NCBI RefSeq assembly: GCF_008064665.1
Contig: NZ_VRZA01000004.1
Location: 186,001-250,000 of the forward strand
Length of the DNA: 64,000 nt
Origin: Parahaliea maris
GTDB lineage: Bacteria > Pseudomonadota > Gammaproteobacteria > Pseudomonadales > Halieaceae
Direction: 5' to 3'
The notes under the pieces are model-generated. The model had not been told where the DNA came from. It saw only the letters and a list, made by a program, of their open reading frames with translations, and made no database searches. Position 1 is the first letter of the stretch; each line of letters opens with the position of its first letter. The position numbers and the translations under genes were made by a program. Shown piece after piece: positions 44,317 to 52,524 of the stretch.

Positions 44317-45545
44317 TGTTGCACCGGATCTGGTTGGGGTTTTTCCTGCTGGCGTTTGTCAGTGCACTGTATCAATGGCTGGGTCTCGGGGATTCCGAGG
44401 TGTTCCAGCGCATGGTGGCCAGCCTGTTCGACATGGCGGCACTGTCGGTGGAGCTGGCCATCGGCCTGATCGGATTGATGGCCCTGTGGCTGGGCGTGGT
44501 GGCCCTCGGGGAGGCCAGCGGCCTGGTCGACAAACTGGCGCGGCTGCTGTCGCCCCTGTTCCGGCGCCTGATGCCGGAAGTTCCCGCCAATCACCCGGCC
44601 ATCTCCTCCATCACGCTCAACCTGTCTGCCAATGTACTGGGGCTGGACAACGCGGCCACCCCCCTGGGTATCAAGGCCATGAAGGACCTGCAGAGCCTGA
44701 ATCCCGCACCCGCCGTGGCCACCAACGCACAGATCCTGTTCCTGGTGCTCAATACGTCGGCAGTCACCCTGTTTCCCGTGACCATCCTGTTATACCGGGC
44801 ACAAATGGGGGCCGAGGACCCGGCGGCGGTGTTCCTGCCGATCCTCATCGCCACCAGCTGTTCCACCCTGGCGGGGTTGCTGGTCACCGCCTGGGTACAG
44901 CGGCTCAGGCTGTGGGACGGGGTGGTGATGGGGTTCATCGGGGTGGCCTTTGCCACCCTGTTGGCGCTGATGGCCTGGCTCGGTACCCTGGGCGCGGAAG
45001 AACTGCAGAGACAGTCCAGCCTGATCAGCAACCTGATGATCTTCGGTCTTATCATCCTGTTTTTACTGGCGGCCCACCGTAAACGAATCAATGTCTACGA
45101 CACCTTTATCGACGGCGCCCGCCAGGGCTTTGAAACCGCCATAGGGATCATTCCCTACCTGCTCGCCATGCTGGTGGCCATTGGCTGCTTCCGCGCCAGC
45201 GGTGCCCTCGACCTGGTCATGGACGCGCTGCGCCAGGGTGTGGCCCTGCTGGGCTGGGATACCCGCTGGGTCGATGCCATGCCAACCGGGCTGATGAAAC
45301 CACTGTCCGGTTCCGGTGCCCGGGCCATGATGATCGATACCATGAATACCTACGGGGTGGATTCCTTCCAGGGCCGGCTTGCCGCCACCATGCAGGGGTC
45401 CACGGAAACCACGTTCTATGTACTGGCGGTCTACTTCGGTTCGGTGGGGATACGCCACGCGCGACACGCCCTGGCCTGCGGCCTGGCCGCAGACGCTGCG
45501 GGTATCGGTGCGGCTATTGCGGTGGCGTACTGGTTCTACGCCTAG
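44316..45545 (+). CDS. Fused SpmA/SpmB-like nucleoside-recognition membrane protein
   Basis: A 409-residue membrane protein. Two nucleoside-recognition (Gate) domains are joined: the first around LSANVLGLDNAATPLGIKAM, the second around TGLMKPLSGSGARAM and STETTFYVLAVYFGSV. These match the spore maturation proteins SpmA and SpmB, which exist as one polypeptide in many Gammaproteobacteria. About 8-10 helices are evident. Function outside sporulation is unknown. The start overlaps the stop of the upstream hydrolase. Confidence 0.92.
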   Translation: MLHRIWLGFFLLAFVSALYQWLGLGDSEVFQRMVASLFDMAALSVELAIGLIGLMALWLGVVALGEASGLVDKLARLLSPLFRRLMPEVPANHPAISSITLNLSANVLGLDNAATPLGIKAMKDLQSLNPAPAVATNAQILFLVLNTSAVTLFPVTILLYRAQMGAEDPAAVFLPILIATSCSTLAGLLVTAWVQRLRLWDGVVMGFIGVAFATLLALMAWLGTLGAEELQRQSSLISNLMIFGLIILFLLAAHRKRINVYDTFIDGARQGFETAIGIIPYLLAMLVAIGCFRASGALDLVMDALRQGVALLGWDTRWVDAMPTGLMKPLSGSGARAMMIDTMNTYGVDSFQGRLAATMQGSTETTFYVLAVYFGSVGIRHARHALACGLAADAAGIGAAIAVAYWFYA

Positions 45546-45591
45546 GGACGGATGCTATAGTGGCTGCCGGGCGAGGTAGCTGGCAGCTGGC

Positions 45592-46635
45592 ATGACAACA
45601 ACAGGCAATTCAGGCGGCGGTGCAGGAGCGGGTGCTTCCTTGATGGGGGCGGTCATACTGCCCGTTGCGGCAGCCCTGCGCCTGCGCGGCGAGGATCCGA
45701 TCTCGCTGCTCGCAGATGTCGGTATCGACGCGGCAAAGGTGGCCAATCCCGAATGGCGCATCGCTGAAGCCGATTGGCGGCGGCTGCTGCAGCACTGCGT
45801 GGAGGTGACTGGCGAGGAGGATTTTGGCCTGCTGGCCGCGCGTCAGTTGCAGCCCCAGGTGTTGCGCAGCCTCGGCCTGGCCTGGCTGGCGAGTGATACC
45901 GTCTACGACGGGCTGCGGCGCATGATCCGGTTCAACCAGCTGCTGACCACCGCGTCGCGCCTGCACCTGGAGGAAGACGACACCACCGTCAGGGTGTTCT
46001 CGGAAGCAACCACTGAGCTGGGCGCGGCCGTGCCCGCCGAGGTGGACTACGGCCTCGCTGTCATTGTGCGAATGTGTCGCCTCACCCTGGGTGAATACCT
46101 AGCGCCGGTTACGGTACAGATGACGCGCCCGGCCCCGCTTGAACCCCATCCCTGGGAGTACCAGTTCGCGGCGCCGGTATCCTTCGACCAACCCGTCAAC
46201 TGCCTGTGCTGGTCCCGGGGTGACATCGAAGAACCGCTGGTGACCGGTGACCCGGAGCTGGCCAGGGTCAACGACGAACAGAGCCAGGCCTATCTCGACG
46301 GATTCCTCTCCCCGAGCACCTCGCGGGAGGTGGTGGGCAAGATCATCGAACGGCTCCCCGACGGACCGCCCAGCCAGCGCCAGATTGCCGACGCCCTGCA
46401 CGTCAGCAACCGCACCCTGCAGCGCAAGTTGAAGGAGGAGGGCACCAGTTTCATGGACCTGCTGCAGGACACGCGCCTGCAACTGGCCCAGAAATACCTT
46501 CGCAGCCCGGGACGCTCAGTGGTGGAGACCGCCTACCTGCTCGGCTTCTCCGAGCCCAGTACCTTCTCCCGGGCCTTCAAGCGCTGGACCGGCCAGGCCC
46601 CGGCTGACTACCGGGAAGATGTCGCCAGCCGCTGA
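45592..46635 (+). CDS. AraC family transcriptional regulator (arabinose-binding-like type)
   Basis: A 347-residue regulator of the same type as the one near the left edge. An N-terminal ligand-binding domain (about 20-230) precedes a C-terminal AraC HTH (about 250-345) with LHVSNRTLQRKLKEEGTSFM and GFSEPSTFSRAFKRWTGQAP. Only a weak ribosome-binding site precedes the ATG, and a TATAGT lies about 36 bases upstream. No target is evident from position. Confidence 0.92.
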   Translation: MTTTGNSGGGAGAGASLMGAVILPVAAALRLRGEDPISLLADVGIDAAKVANPEWRIAEADWRRLLQHCVEVTGEEDFGLLAARQLQPQVLRSLGLAWLASDTVYDGLRRMIRFNQLLTTASRLHLEEDDTTVRVFSEATTELGAAVPAEVDYGLAVIVRMCRLTLGEYLAPVTVQMTRPAPLEPHPWEYQFAAPVSFDQPVNCLCWSRGDIEEPLVTGDPELARVNDEQSQAYLDGFLSPSTSREVVGKIIERLPDGPPSQRQIADALHVSNRTLQRKLKEEGTSFMDLLQDTRLQLAQKYLRSPGRSVVETAYLLGFSEPSTFSRAFKRWTGQAPADYREDVASR

Positions 46636-46734
46636 GTCTGGCGGAATAGGGCATGCCGCTGTCGCGGCTGGCCATGCCAATGGCTTCAGTACATCGCTAC
46701 AGTACCCGCGTTTCAGATTCCTGCCCCGGGTACC

Positions 46735-47142
46735 ATGTCGCATCACCATTGTCCCTTCTGCGCTTCGCGCGCCACCGCTTCCCGCCGCAGCCTTTTCCTG
46801 GCCCTGTTACACGAGCAGGATCTGCCACCCCTGTTCGACTGGTATACCCAGCGAGTACCGCGCAGCTTCCCGCCGCGCTCCCTGCTGTTGCTGCTCGGCC
46901 TGTGCCTGCTGGGCCTGGCGCTGCCGGCGCTGTTTCTCTGGCACCAGGACGCCGTGAGCGCGCTGCAGATCACCGGGTCGTTTGCGCTGTTACTGATAAC
47001 CGCCCTTGGCTTCGACCTGCTGATCACCCTGGCGGACTATCGGCGCTGGAACCGGGAGCGGGTTTGCGGCCAGTGTCGGGGTATTTATCGTGTTAACCCT
47101 TCTCAGGTAGCCTCGCCGATCACTATAATCCGCGGGGAATAA
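46735..47142 (+). CDS. Two-helix membrane protein with split cysteine pairs
   Basis: A 135-residue protein with CPFC near the N-terminus (about residues 6-9) and CGQC near the C-terminus (about 110-113), separated by two hydrophobic helices (about 48-68 and 79-98). Both pairs would lie on the cytoplasmic side, so they could form one zinc ribbon across the two ends. No clear ribosome-binding site precedes the ATG. It lies between AraC and uspE; the family is not recognised. Confidence 0.65.
   Translation: MSHHHCPFCASRATASRRSLFLALLHEQDLPPLFDWYTQRVPRSFPPRSLLLLLGLCLLGLALPALFLWHQDAVSALQITGSFALLLITALGFDLLITLADYRRWNRERVCGQCRGIYRVNPSQVASPITIIRGE
47100..47129 (+). promoter_or_regulatory. Candidate sigma-70 promoter of uspE
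   Basis: A perfect TATAAT at 47124-47129 lies 35 bases before the uspE ATG, inside the 3' end of the preceding gene. TTCTCA, 18 bases upstream, is a fair -35 element. Confidence 0.5.
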
Positions 47143-47163
47143 ATCTGAACACGAGGGAGCGAT

Positions 47164-48033
47164 ATGGCAAAGATCCTGGTTATTGCCGATACCACCAACC
47201 GTTGTGCCGCCACGCCGCGCGGCATGGAACTGGCCCGTCGCCTGGGGCATTCGGTTGAGGTAGTGGCCTTTGTCTGGTCTTCACTCAAGGGGCTGGACCT
47301 CAGCGCCAGTGACAAAGCGGAGCTCAAGCAGCGCCTGCTCAGCGAACGCGAAAAGGAGGCCGAGGAGCGCGTCGCCAAATACCGTCAGGAAGGGCAGAAG
47401 GTCAGCATCAAGGTGATCTGGGAGCGGGATATCAGCGGCTGGGTCAAACGCCGGGTTGCCAACGGCAAATACTGGGGTGTTATCAAGACCGGCCGCCGCA
47501 GTGAATCCGTGACCCACACCCCCAGCGACTGGCAGCTGTTGCGCGAGTGCCCGGTACCCGTATTGATCGTGGCCCGGGACAAGTGGCATCGCACCAAGCC
47601 GGTACTGGCGGCCCTCGACCTCGGCACCCGCGTCAAGGGCAAGCGGCGCCTCAACCTGGAAGTGATCGAGCAGTCCCGCCACATCGCCGAAGCGCTGGAT
47701 GCCGAACTCAAGCTGATCTGTGCGGTAGAGGTTCCCACCCTGTTGGCTGAGCTCGATATGGTCGACCCCGCAGCCTTCGTCAGGGAACAGAAAAAGAACA
47801 TGGCGCCGCTGATTGCCGAACTCGCCCAGGAGTACGACTTGCCCCGCAGCGCCTTTGTCGTCAAGCGCGGGCCGGTGGCCAAGGTCATTACCAGTGAGGC
47901 CGCCCGGGTGCGGGCCCAGCTGGTGGTGATGGGGACTGTCGGCCGCAAGGGGGTGAAGGCCCGCCTGCTCGGCAATACAGCGGAATCTGTTCTCGCCCTG
48001 CTGCACACCGACGTGCTGGCCCTGAAACCCTGA
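47164..48033 (+). CDS. uspE: Universal stress protein E-like (tandem Usp domains)
   Basis: A 289-residue protein with two Usp domains (about 1-140 and 150-289). The second ends with the nucleotide-binding-type signature VMGTVGRKGVKARLLGNTAESVL. Tandem UspE proteins of Gammaproteobacteria influence stress survival and adhesion. GAGGGAG precedes the ATG, and a TATAAT promoter is visible upstream. The 380 bases that follow hold a structured element and a terminator. Confidence 0.92.
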   Translation: MAKILVIADTTNRCAATPRGMELARRLGHSVEVVAFVWSSLKGLDLSASDKAELKQRLLSEREKEAEERVAKYRQEGQKVSIKVIWERDISGWVKRRVANGKYWGVIKTGRRSESVTHTPSDWQLLRECPVPVLIVARDKWHRTKPVLAALDLGTRVKGKRRLNLEVIEQSRHIAEALDAELKLICAVEVPTLLAELDMVDPAAFVREQKKNMAPLIAELAQEYDLPRSAFVVKRGPVAKVITSEAARVRAQLVVMGTVGRKGVKARLLGNTAESVLALLHTDVLALKP

Positions 48034-48085
48034 GGCTGGTTATCGCTCGCAACTGGGGCAGGGCGAACTTTTTTCGCACCAGAAC

Positions 48086-48113
48086 TTGCCATTTGCCGGT
48101 AGCGGTCTATTTT
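48086..48113 (+). promoter_or_regulatory. Candidate promoter of the structured small RNA
   Basis: TTGCCA, a 16-base spacer and TATTTT end 7 bases before the first hairpin arm. The match to the sigma-70 consensus is 5/6 and 4/6. Confidence 0.45.
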
Positions 48114-48119
48114 TGAAAT

Positions 48120-48229
48120 TAGCATGTGACGGCCCGTCGCATGCTACACGTCCCCTGGCCGATGTTTCCGCCCCGAAACATACGGCTGTTTTAGCCCGCC
48201 ATCTCTTCCCGATTTGCGGGCTTTTTTCT
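48120..48229 (+). ncRNA. Candidate ~110-nt structured small RNA
   Basis: Three consecutive hairpins follow a promoter-like element. First, GCATGTGACGG/CCGTCGCATGC (48122-48144) pairs 10 of 11 bases. Second, GCCGATGTTTC/GAAACATACGGC (48158-48186) pairs 11 bases with one bulged A and a CGCCCC loop. Third, AGCCCGC/GCGGGCT (48193-48222) with a C-rich loop is followed by a T-run. No open reading frame spans it. Loops and linkers are rich in C, which could pair with Shine-Dalgarno sequences. No known family is recognised. Confidence 0.5.
48193..48229 (+). terminator. Rho-independent terminator downstream of uspE
   Basis: AGCCCGC and GCGGGCT form a 7-base stem with a 16-base loop, followed by TTTTTTCTTT. 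It closes the candidate small RNA and possibly read-through from uspE. Confidence 0.85.
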
Positions 48230-48413
48230 TTCTGAATCAAGCCTTTTTCTCCTCAACCTCCCGCGCTGTATCAACTGGCGTCACCGGCTGTCGCAAACTG
48301 TTATGCGCTTGTCGCGCTCTGCCATGTAGAGACTTCCGCGCGGCGCGTAATCTTTACACCGTGGTCAACGAACGAGGTCGAAACCTCGCAGACAGAACGG
48401 TAGGAGAAAGCAC

Positions 48414-48818
48414 ATGCACGAATTGGTACTTCGAATCAGCGAACCGGAAAAATGCTACGTGTTCGCGCGTAATGCCCAGCGCCAGGGGCACCCGGAACTG
48501 GCCAAGCAGGCCTATCGCCGCGCCGTGGACCTGCGGTCCGAGGGCTACGCCACCGAAAGTGAACTCGAACTGGCAGCCGTCCGCGCCATCTACGCCTACG
48601 AAGAGGCCCTCAGCTACAGCAAGGGCAAGCGGACCCGGGCCACGGGCACCTGGCAGATGGCCAACCGCTACGGCCTGGTAGAGGCGGTACAAAAGCGCCT
48701 GAGTTCTCGCGCCGGCGATGATCTGCAGCCGGTGCTCAAGGAACTGGGCATGGAAGATTACAGTTTTTCCGCGGTGCGCAGCGCGTATCCGGATGCCTTC
48801 GAGCAGGCCGCGGCCTGA
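48414..48818 (+). CDS. Conserved-looking hypothetical protein
   Basis: A 134-residue soluble protein, mostly helical, with TWQMANRYGLVEAVQKRLSS near 80-100 and ELGMEDYSFSAVRSAYPDAF near the C-terminus. I do not recognise the family. TAGGAGAAAG precedes the ATG, and a perfect hairpin lies 25 bases further upstream. A terminator follows the gene directly, so it is a single-gene transcript. Confidence 0.75.
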   Translation: MHELVLRISEPEKCYVFARNAQRQGHPELAKQAYRRAVDLRSEGYATESELELAAVRAIYAYEEALSYSKGKRTRATGTWQMANRYGLVEAVQKRLSSRAGDDLQPVLKELGMEDYSFSAVRSAYPDAFEQAAA

Positions 48819-48862
48819 GCGAAGTTTACAACGGCTCCTTAGAGGGGAAAGTTCCCTACCTT

Positions 48863-48899
48863 GGCCCGGCCATGTCTCTGACCAACCGGGCCCTTTTTT
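48863..48899 (+). terminator. Rho-independent terminator after the 134-residue gene
   Basis: GGCCCGG and CCGGGCC form a 7-base stem with a 16-base loop and six T residues. The upstream arm resembles the next terminator in sequence. Confidence 0.88.
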
Positions 48900-48927
48900 C
48901 CCTCTACTTTTTTGTTGGTGATGATTG

Positions 48928-49152
48928 ATGAGAACGATTGCCCTGGAGCACTGCCTCGACCGACGCTCGCCGCTGGTGACGCTGGAGTTCGACGAGTTCG
49001 AGCTGATCACGCTGGTCGCCCTGGTGGAAGAGGGCTGCAAGGCCTTGCAGGCGAGCCCGGGGCACAATGAGATGCGCGACCAGATGGAAGCCGTCGCTGC
49101 GGAGTTTGTGACGGTTCTCGGCCATCTCGAACTGATTGCCGCCAATGAATGA
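48928..49152 (+). CDS. Small hypothetical protein
   Basis: A 74-residue acidic protein (MRTIALEHCLDRRSPLVTLE, then EFELITLVALVEEGCKALQA). ATG 48928 follows GGTGAT. I do not recognise it. It stands between two related terminators and just before the Pho-controlled ppk1 gene. It probably has its own transcript, because a terminator lies immediately before it. Confidence 0.6.
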   Translation: MRTIALEHCLDRRSPLVTLEFDEFELITLVALVEEGCKALQASPGHNEMRDQMEAVAAEFVTVLGHLELIAANE

Positions 49153-49181
49153 TTCCCCTGTAGGTAACAAACCCTACCTTT

Positions 49182-49209
49182 AGCCCGGCCATGTGCCGGG
49201 CTTTTTTTT
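49182..49209 (+). terminator. Rho-independent terminator before ppk1
   Basis: AGCCCGG-CCATGTG-CCGGGCT followed by eight T residues. It separates the small gene from the ppk1 promoter. Confidence 0.92.
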
Positions 49210-49236
49210 CTGTCCTTGAAATGTCGCGGGTGATCG

Positions 49237-49254
49237 CTGTCATAAAACTGTCAT
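49237..49254 (+). promoter_or_regulatory. Pho box upstream of ppk1
   Basis: CTGTCATAAAACTGTCAT is two perfect 7-base half-sites separated by four A residues, the arrangement bound by PhoB. CACAAT, 10 bases downstream, is a suitable -10 box. Phosphate starvation is therefore expected to induce ppk1. Confidence 0.85.
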
Positions 49255-49329
49255 GCTAGGATCACACAATGTGTCGTTTTACGGGGCGCTCTGCCCCGTG
49301 TGCTGTCACCTTCGCATTCAAGGACCTGT

Positions 49330-51468
49330 ATGCCCAGCCCGATCAAGCTGCGCCTTGCGGAATCCCACCAGGAACTCTTCATCTCGAGAGAACTGAGCTG
49401 GTTACAGTTCAACGCTCGGGTATTGCAGGAGGCCGCCGACCATTCCGTGCCCGTGATCCAGCGCCTGCGTTACCTGGGTATTTTCTCCAACAACATGGAC
49501 GAATTCTTCCGCGTTCGGGTGGCGGAGGTGAGGCGCCTTATCTCGGTGACCTCCGGCAAGGCCCACCAGCAGGCCAAGGAATTGCTGGCCGCGATCCAGA
49601 ACCGGGTGGTCGAGCAGCAAAAGGAGTTCGAACAGGTCTACAACTCGGTCCTGCGCGACCTGCGCAAGCGCCGCATCTACATGATCAACGAGCGCCAGCT
49701 CGACCCCGGCCAGGCGGCCTTTGTCCAGGAGTACTTCACCCAGACCGTGCTTCCCGAGCTGGAGCCCATCCTGCTGCGCCCTGATCAGGCCATTCCAATG
49801 CTCAACGACGAATCGATCTACCTGGCGATGGATATCCGCTCGGGAGACGACTACAACTACGCCGTGGTCGAGGTGCCCACCGACCGGCTGGAGCGCTTTG
49901 TCGAGATTCCACGGCGCAAGGGCAAGCAGGGCAAGGTCTTTATTGCCCTGGACAACGTGATCCGGGCCTGCCTGCCGCAGATGTTCCGTGGCGTGTTCCC
50001 GGTGGATGAGGCGGCGGCCTACTGTTTCAAGTTTTCCCGCGACGCGGAACTGGAGATCGATCCGGATATTACGGAAAGCCTGATCGAGAAGATGGCCAGC
50101 AGCCTCAAGCAGCGGCGCAAGGCGGACGCGGTGCGGTTTGTCTACGACCACACGATGCCGCCGCGGCTGCTCGAGTACCTGAGTTCCCGCTTTGGTTTCG
50201 GCAAGTACGACAGCATGATTCCCGGCGGCCGCTACCATAATTCCAAGGACTTCATGTCGTTTCCCAATGTGGGACCGAGGTACCTGGAGTTCAAACCCCA
50301 GCCCCCCATTCGCATCCCCCGGCTCGACGAACCCGGCAGCCTGTTCGACAGTATTCGCGAGCAGGATGTGTTCCTGTATTACCCCTACCATCCCTTCGAT
50401 TACATTGTGGACCTGCTCAAGACCGCCGCCCTCGACCCGCATGTGAGCAGCATCAAGATCTGCCTGTACCGGGTGGCCAAGGTGTCCCGCGTGATCGATG
50501 CCCTGGTCAATGCGGTGCAGAACGGCAAGCGGGTGCTGGCGGTGGTGGAACTGGCGGCGCGGTTCGACGAGGCGGCCAACATTACCTGGGCCGAGCGACT
50601 GACGGACAACGGCATCGACGTGATGTTTGGTGTGCCGGGCCTGAAGGTCCATAGCAAGCTGGTACTGATCGAGCGCAAGGAGAACGGCACGCCGCGCTTT
50701 TACTCGCACATCGGTACCGGCAATTTCAACGAGAAGACCGCGCGCCTGTACACCGATTTCACCCTGCTCACCTACGACCAGGAAATCGGCCGGGATGTCT
50801 ACAACGTGTTCGACTTCCTGCAGTTCAACTACAAGCGCCCGGAATACCAGCACCTGCTGGTCTCTCCCCACTCCACCCGCAGTGGTATCGAGAGCCTGAT
50901 CGAGAAGGAGATCGCCAACGCCCGCCAGGGCTACCGGGCGATGATGATCCTCAAGTGCAACAACCTGGTGGACAGCGCCCTGGTGGACAAACTCTACGAG
51001 GCCTCGGGGGCGGGGGTGGAAATTCACCTGATCGTACGGGGAATGTGCTCCCTGCGGCCGGGGATTCCCGGTATTTCCGAGAATATCCACGCCATCAGCA
51101 TCGTCGACCGCTACCTCGAACACCCGCGGGCCTACGTGTTCTACAACCGCGGCAAACCGCGCTACCTGATCGGTTCCGCCGACCTGATGACGCGCAACAT
51201 CGACTTCCGGGTCGAGGTGCTGTGCCCGGTCCATGACCCCGCTGCGCAGCAGATGATCCAGGACATTCTCGACCAGCAGTGGCACGACAACGTCAAGGCC
51301 CGGGTGCTCGATGCGGACCAGGACAACCACAAGGTCAAGGGCCGCAAGAAGACCGCGCAAATTCGCTCCCAGGAGTCGATCCACCGTTACCTCGCCACCG
51401 GCAAATTACCGCGGTACCCCCGGACCGGGATGCACGACCCGGCAAAGCGTCGACGCCATCACGATTAG
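49330..51468 (+). CDS. ppk1: Polyphosphate kinase 1
   Basis: A 712-residue enzyme that polymerises the gamma phosphate of ATP into inorganic polyphosphate. The N-terminal domain starts SRELSWLQFNARVLQEA. The phospho-accepting histidine is His441 in GLKVHSKLVLIERKE, and the second active-site block is FYSHIGTGNFNEKTARLYTD. The C-terminal PLD-like fold is complete. ATG 49330 follows AAGGA; an earlier in-frame start lacks a ribosome-binding site. A Pho box lies in its promoter. Confidence 0.97.
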   Translation: MPSPIKLRLAESHQELFISRELSWLQFNARVLQEAADHSVPVIQRLRYLGIFSNNMDEFFRVRVAEVRRLISVTSGKAHQQAKELLAAIQNRVVEQQKEFEQVYNSVLRDLRKRRIYMINERQLDPGQAAFVQEYFTQTVLPELEPILLRPDQAIPMLNDESIYLAMDIRSGDDYNYAVVEVPTDRLERFVEIPRRKGKQGKVFIALDNVIRACLPQMFRGVFPVDEAAAYCFKFSRDAELEIDPDITESLIEKMASSLKQRRKADAVRFVYDHTMPPRLLEYLSSRFGFGKYDSMIPGGRYHNSKDFMSFPNVGPRYLEFKPQPPIRIPRLDEPGSLFDSIREQDVFLYYPYHPFDYIVDLLKTAALDPHVSSIKICLYRVAKVSRVIDALVNAVQNGKRVLAVVELAARFDEAANITWAERLTDNGIDVMFGVPGLKVHSKLVLIERKENGTPRFYSHIGTGNFNEKTARLYTDFTLLTYDQEIGRDVYNVFDFLQFNYKRPEYQHLLVSPHSTRSGIESLIEKEIANARQGYRAMMILKCNNLVDSALVDKLYEASGAGVEIHLIVRGMCSLRPGIPGISENIHAISIVDRYLEHPRAYVFYNRGKPRYLIGSADLMTRNIDFRVEVLCPVHDPAAQQMIQDILDQQWHDNVKARVLDADQDNHKVKGRKKTAQIRSQESIHRYLATGKLPRYPRTGMHDPAKRRRHHD

Positions 51469-51543
51469 GCCCGGCCGCGGTTACTCGCGCGCTTTTCTCG
51501 GTTACACTCCGGGAAATTTCTGGATAGCACGTGGAGGACAACT

Positions 51544-52494
51544 GTGGCCGGTAGTAGCCTGCTGGTACTGATCGACGACATCGCCACCATCCTGGACGAT
51601 GTTTCGGTCCTGTCGAAAGTCGCCGCCAAGAAAACCGCTGGCGTGCTGGGCGATGATCTCGCGGTGAATGCCGAGCAGGTGTCTGGCGTGCGCGCCGACC
51701 GCGAACTGCCCGTGGTGTGGGCGGTGGCCAAGGGCTCCTTCCGCAACAAGTGCATCCTGGTGCCGGCGGCCCTGCTGATTTCCGTCGTGGCGCCCTGGTT
51801 GATAACCCCCCTGCTGATGCTGGGGGGGTTGTTCCTGTGCTACGAAGGCTTCGAAAAGCTGGCCCACCCCATCCTCCACTCGCAGGAGGAGGACGCGGCC
51901 CACGAACACGAACTGGTGGAGCGGGTTGCCGATCCACAGCGTGACCTGGTCAAGGAAGAGCGGGCCAAGATCAACGGGGCCATTCGCACCGATTTCATTC
52001 TTTCCGCGGAAATTATCGTCATTACCCTGGGTACCGTGGCCGACGCGGTGTTCAGCACCCAGGTGATGGTGGTGGCGGGTATCGCGCTGGTGATGACGGT
52101 GGGCGTGTACGGGCTGGTGGCCGGGATCATCAAGCTGGACGACGCCGGGCTCTGGCTCAGTCAGCGCGAGGGGGAGGGCGCCGGTGTTCGCTTCCTGCAC
52201 TGGCTTGGCCGCTCACTGTTGAGCTTTGCCCCGTGGCTGATGAAGGCGCTGGGGGTGGTGGGTACGCTGGCGATGTTCATGGTCGGCGGCGGCATACTGG
52301 TTCACGGCCTGCATCCGGTGGCGGAGGTCTTCGAGTACCTGGTGGAGGCGGGCAGTGCGATCCGGGTCGTCGGTCCGGTCATTCACTTTGCCGGTTTCAC
52401 TATCCTGGCGGCGCTGTTCGGTGTGCTTGCCGGCGCCCTGACCCTGGCAGTCCAGGGAGCAGTACAGAAGGTCAGGCCGGGCAACGGCCACTGA
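51544..52494 (+). CDS. yedI: DUF808 family membrane protein (YedI-like)
   Basis: A 316-residue inner-membrane protein. MAGSSLLVLIDDIATILDDV and AAKKTAGVLGDDLAVNAEQV at the N-terminus are the DUF808 signature. Several hydrophobic helices follow (about 75-100, 155-200, 210-310). The function is unknown. GTG 51544 follows GGAGGAC. It is 75 bases after ppk1 with no visible terminator, so read-through is possible. Confidence 0.92.
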   Translation: MAGSSLLVLIDDIATILDDVSVLSKVAAKKTAGVLGDDLAVNAEQVSGVRADRELPVVWAVAKGSFRNKCILVPAALLISVVAPWLITPLLMLGGLFLCYEGFEKLAHPILHSQEEDAAHEHELVERVADPQRDLVKEERAKINGAIRTDFILSAEIIVITLGTVADAVFSTQVMVVAGIALVMTVGVYGLVAGIIKLDDAGLWLSQREGEGAGVRFLHWLGRSLLSFAPWLMKALGVVGTLAMFMVGGGILVHGLHPVAEVFEYLVEAGSAIRVVGPVIHFAGFTILAALFGVLAGALTLAVQGAVQKVRPGNGH

Positions 52495-52524
52495 CCTGTA
52501 CTCCAATAGGGCACTATTTCGGCA

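Larger units (their letters stand above)
48034..48413. other. 380-base intergenic region after uspE
   Basis: The first half holds a promoter-like element, three hairpins and a terminator (annotated separately as a candidate small RNA). The second half (48230-48413) is the leader of the next gene and contains a perfect hairpin (CGAGGT-CGAA-ACCTCG at 48373-48388) followed by the ribosome-binding site TAGGAGAAAG. No coding sequence is evident. Confidence 0.8.

Noticed and set aside
49402-51384. 660-codon open frame antisense to ppk1
   Set aside because: It is a mirror of the GC-rich third-position pattern of ppk1; it has no ribosome-binding site or recognisable domain.
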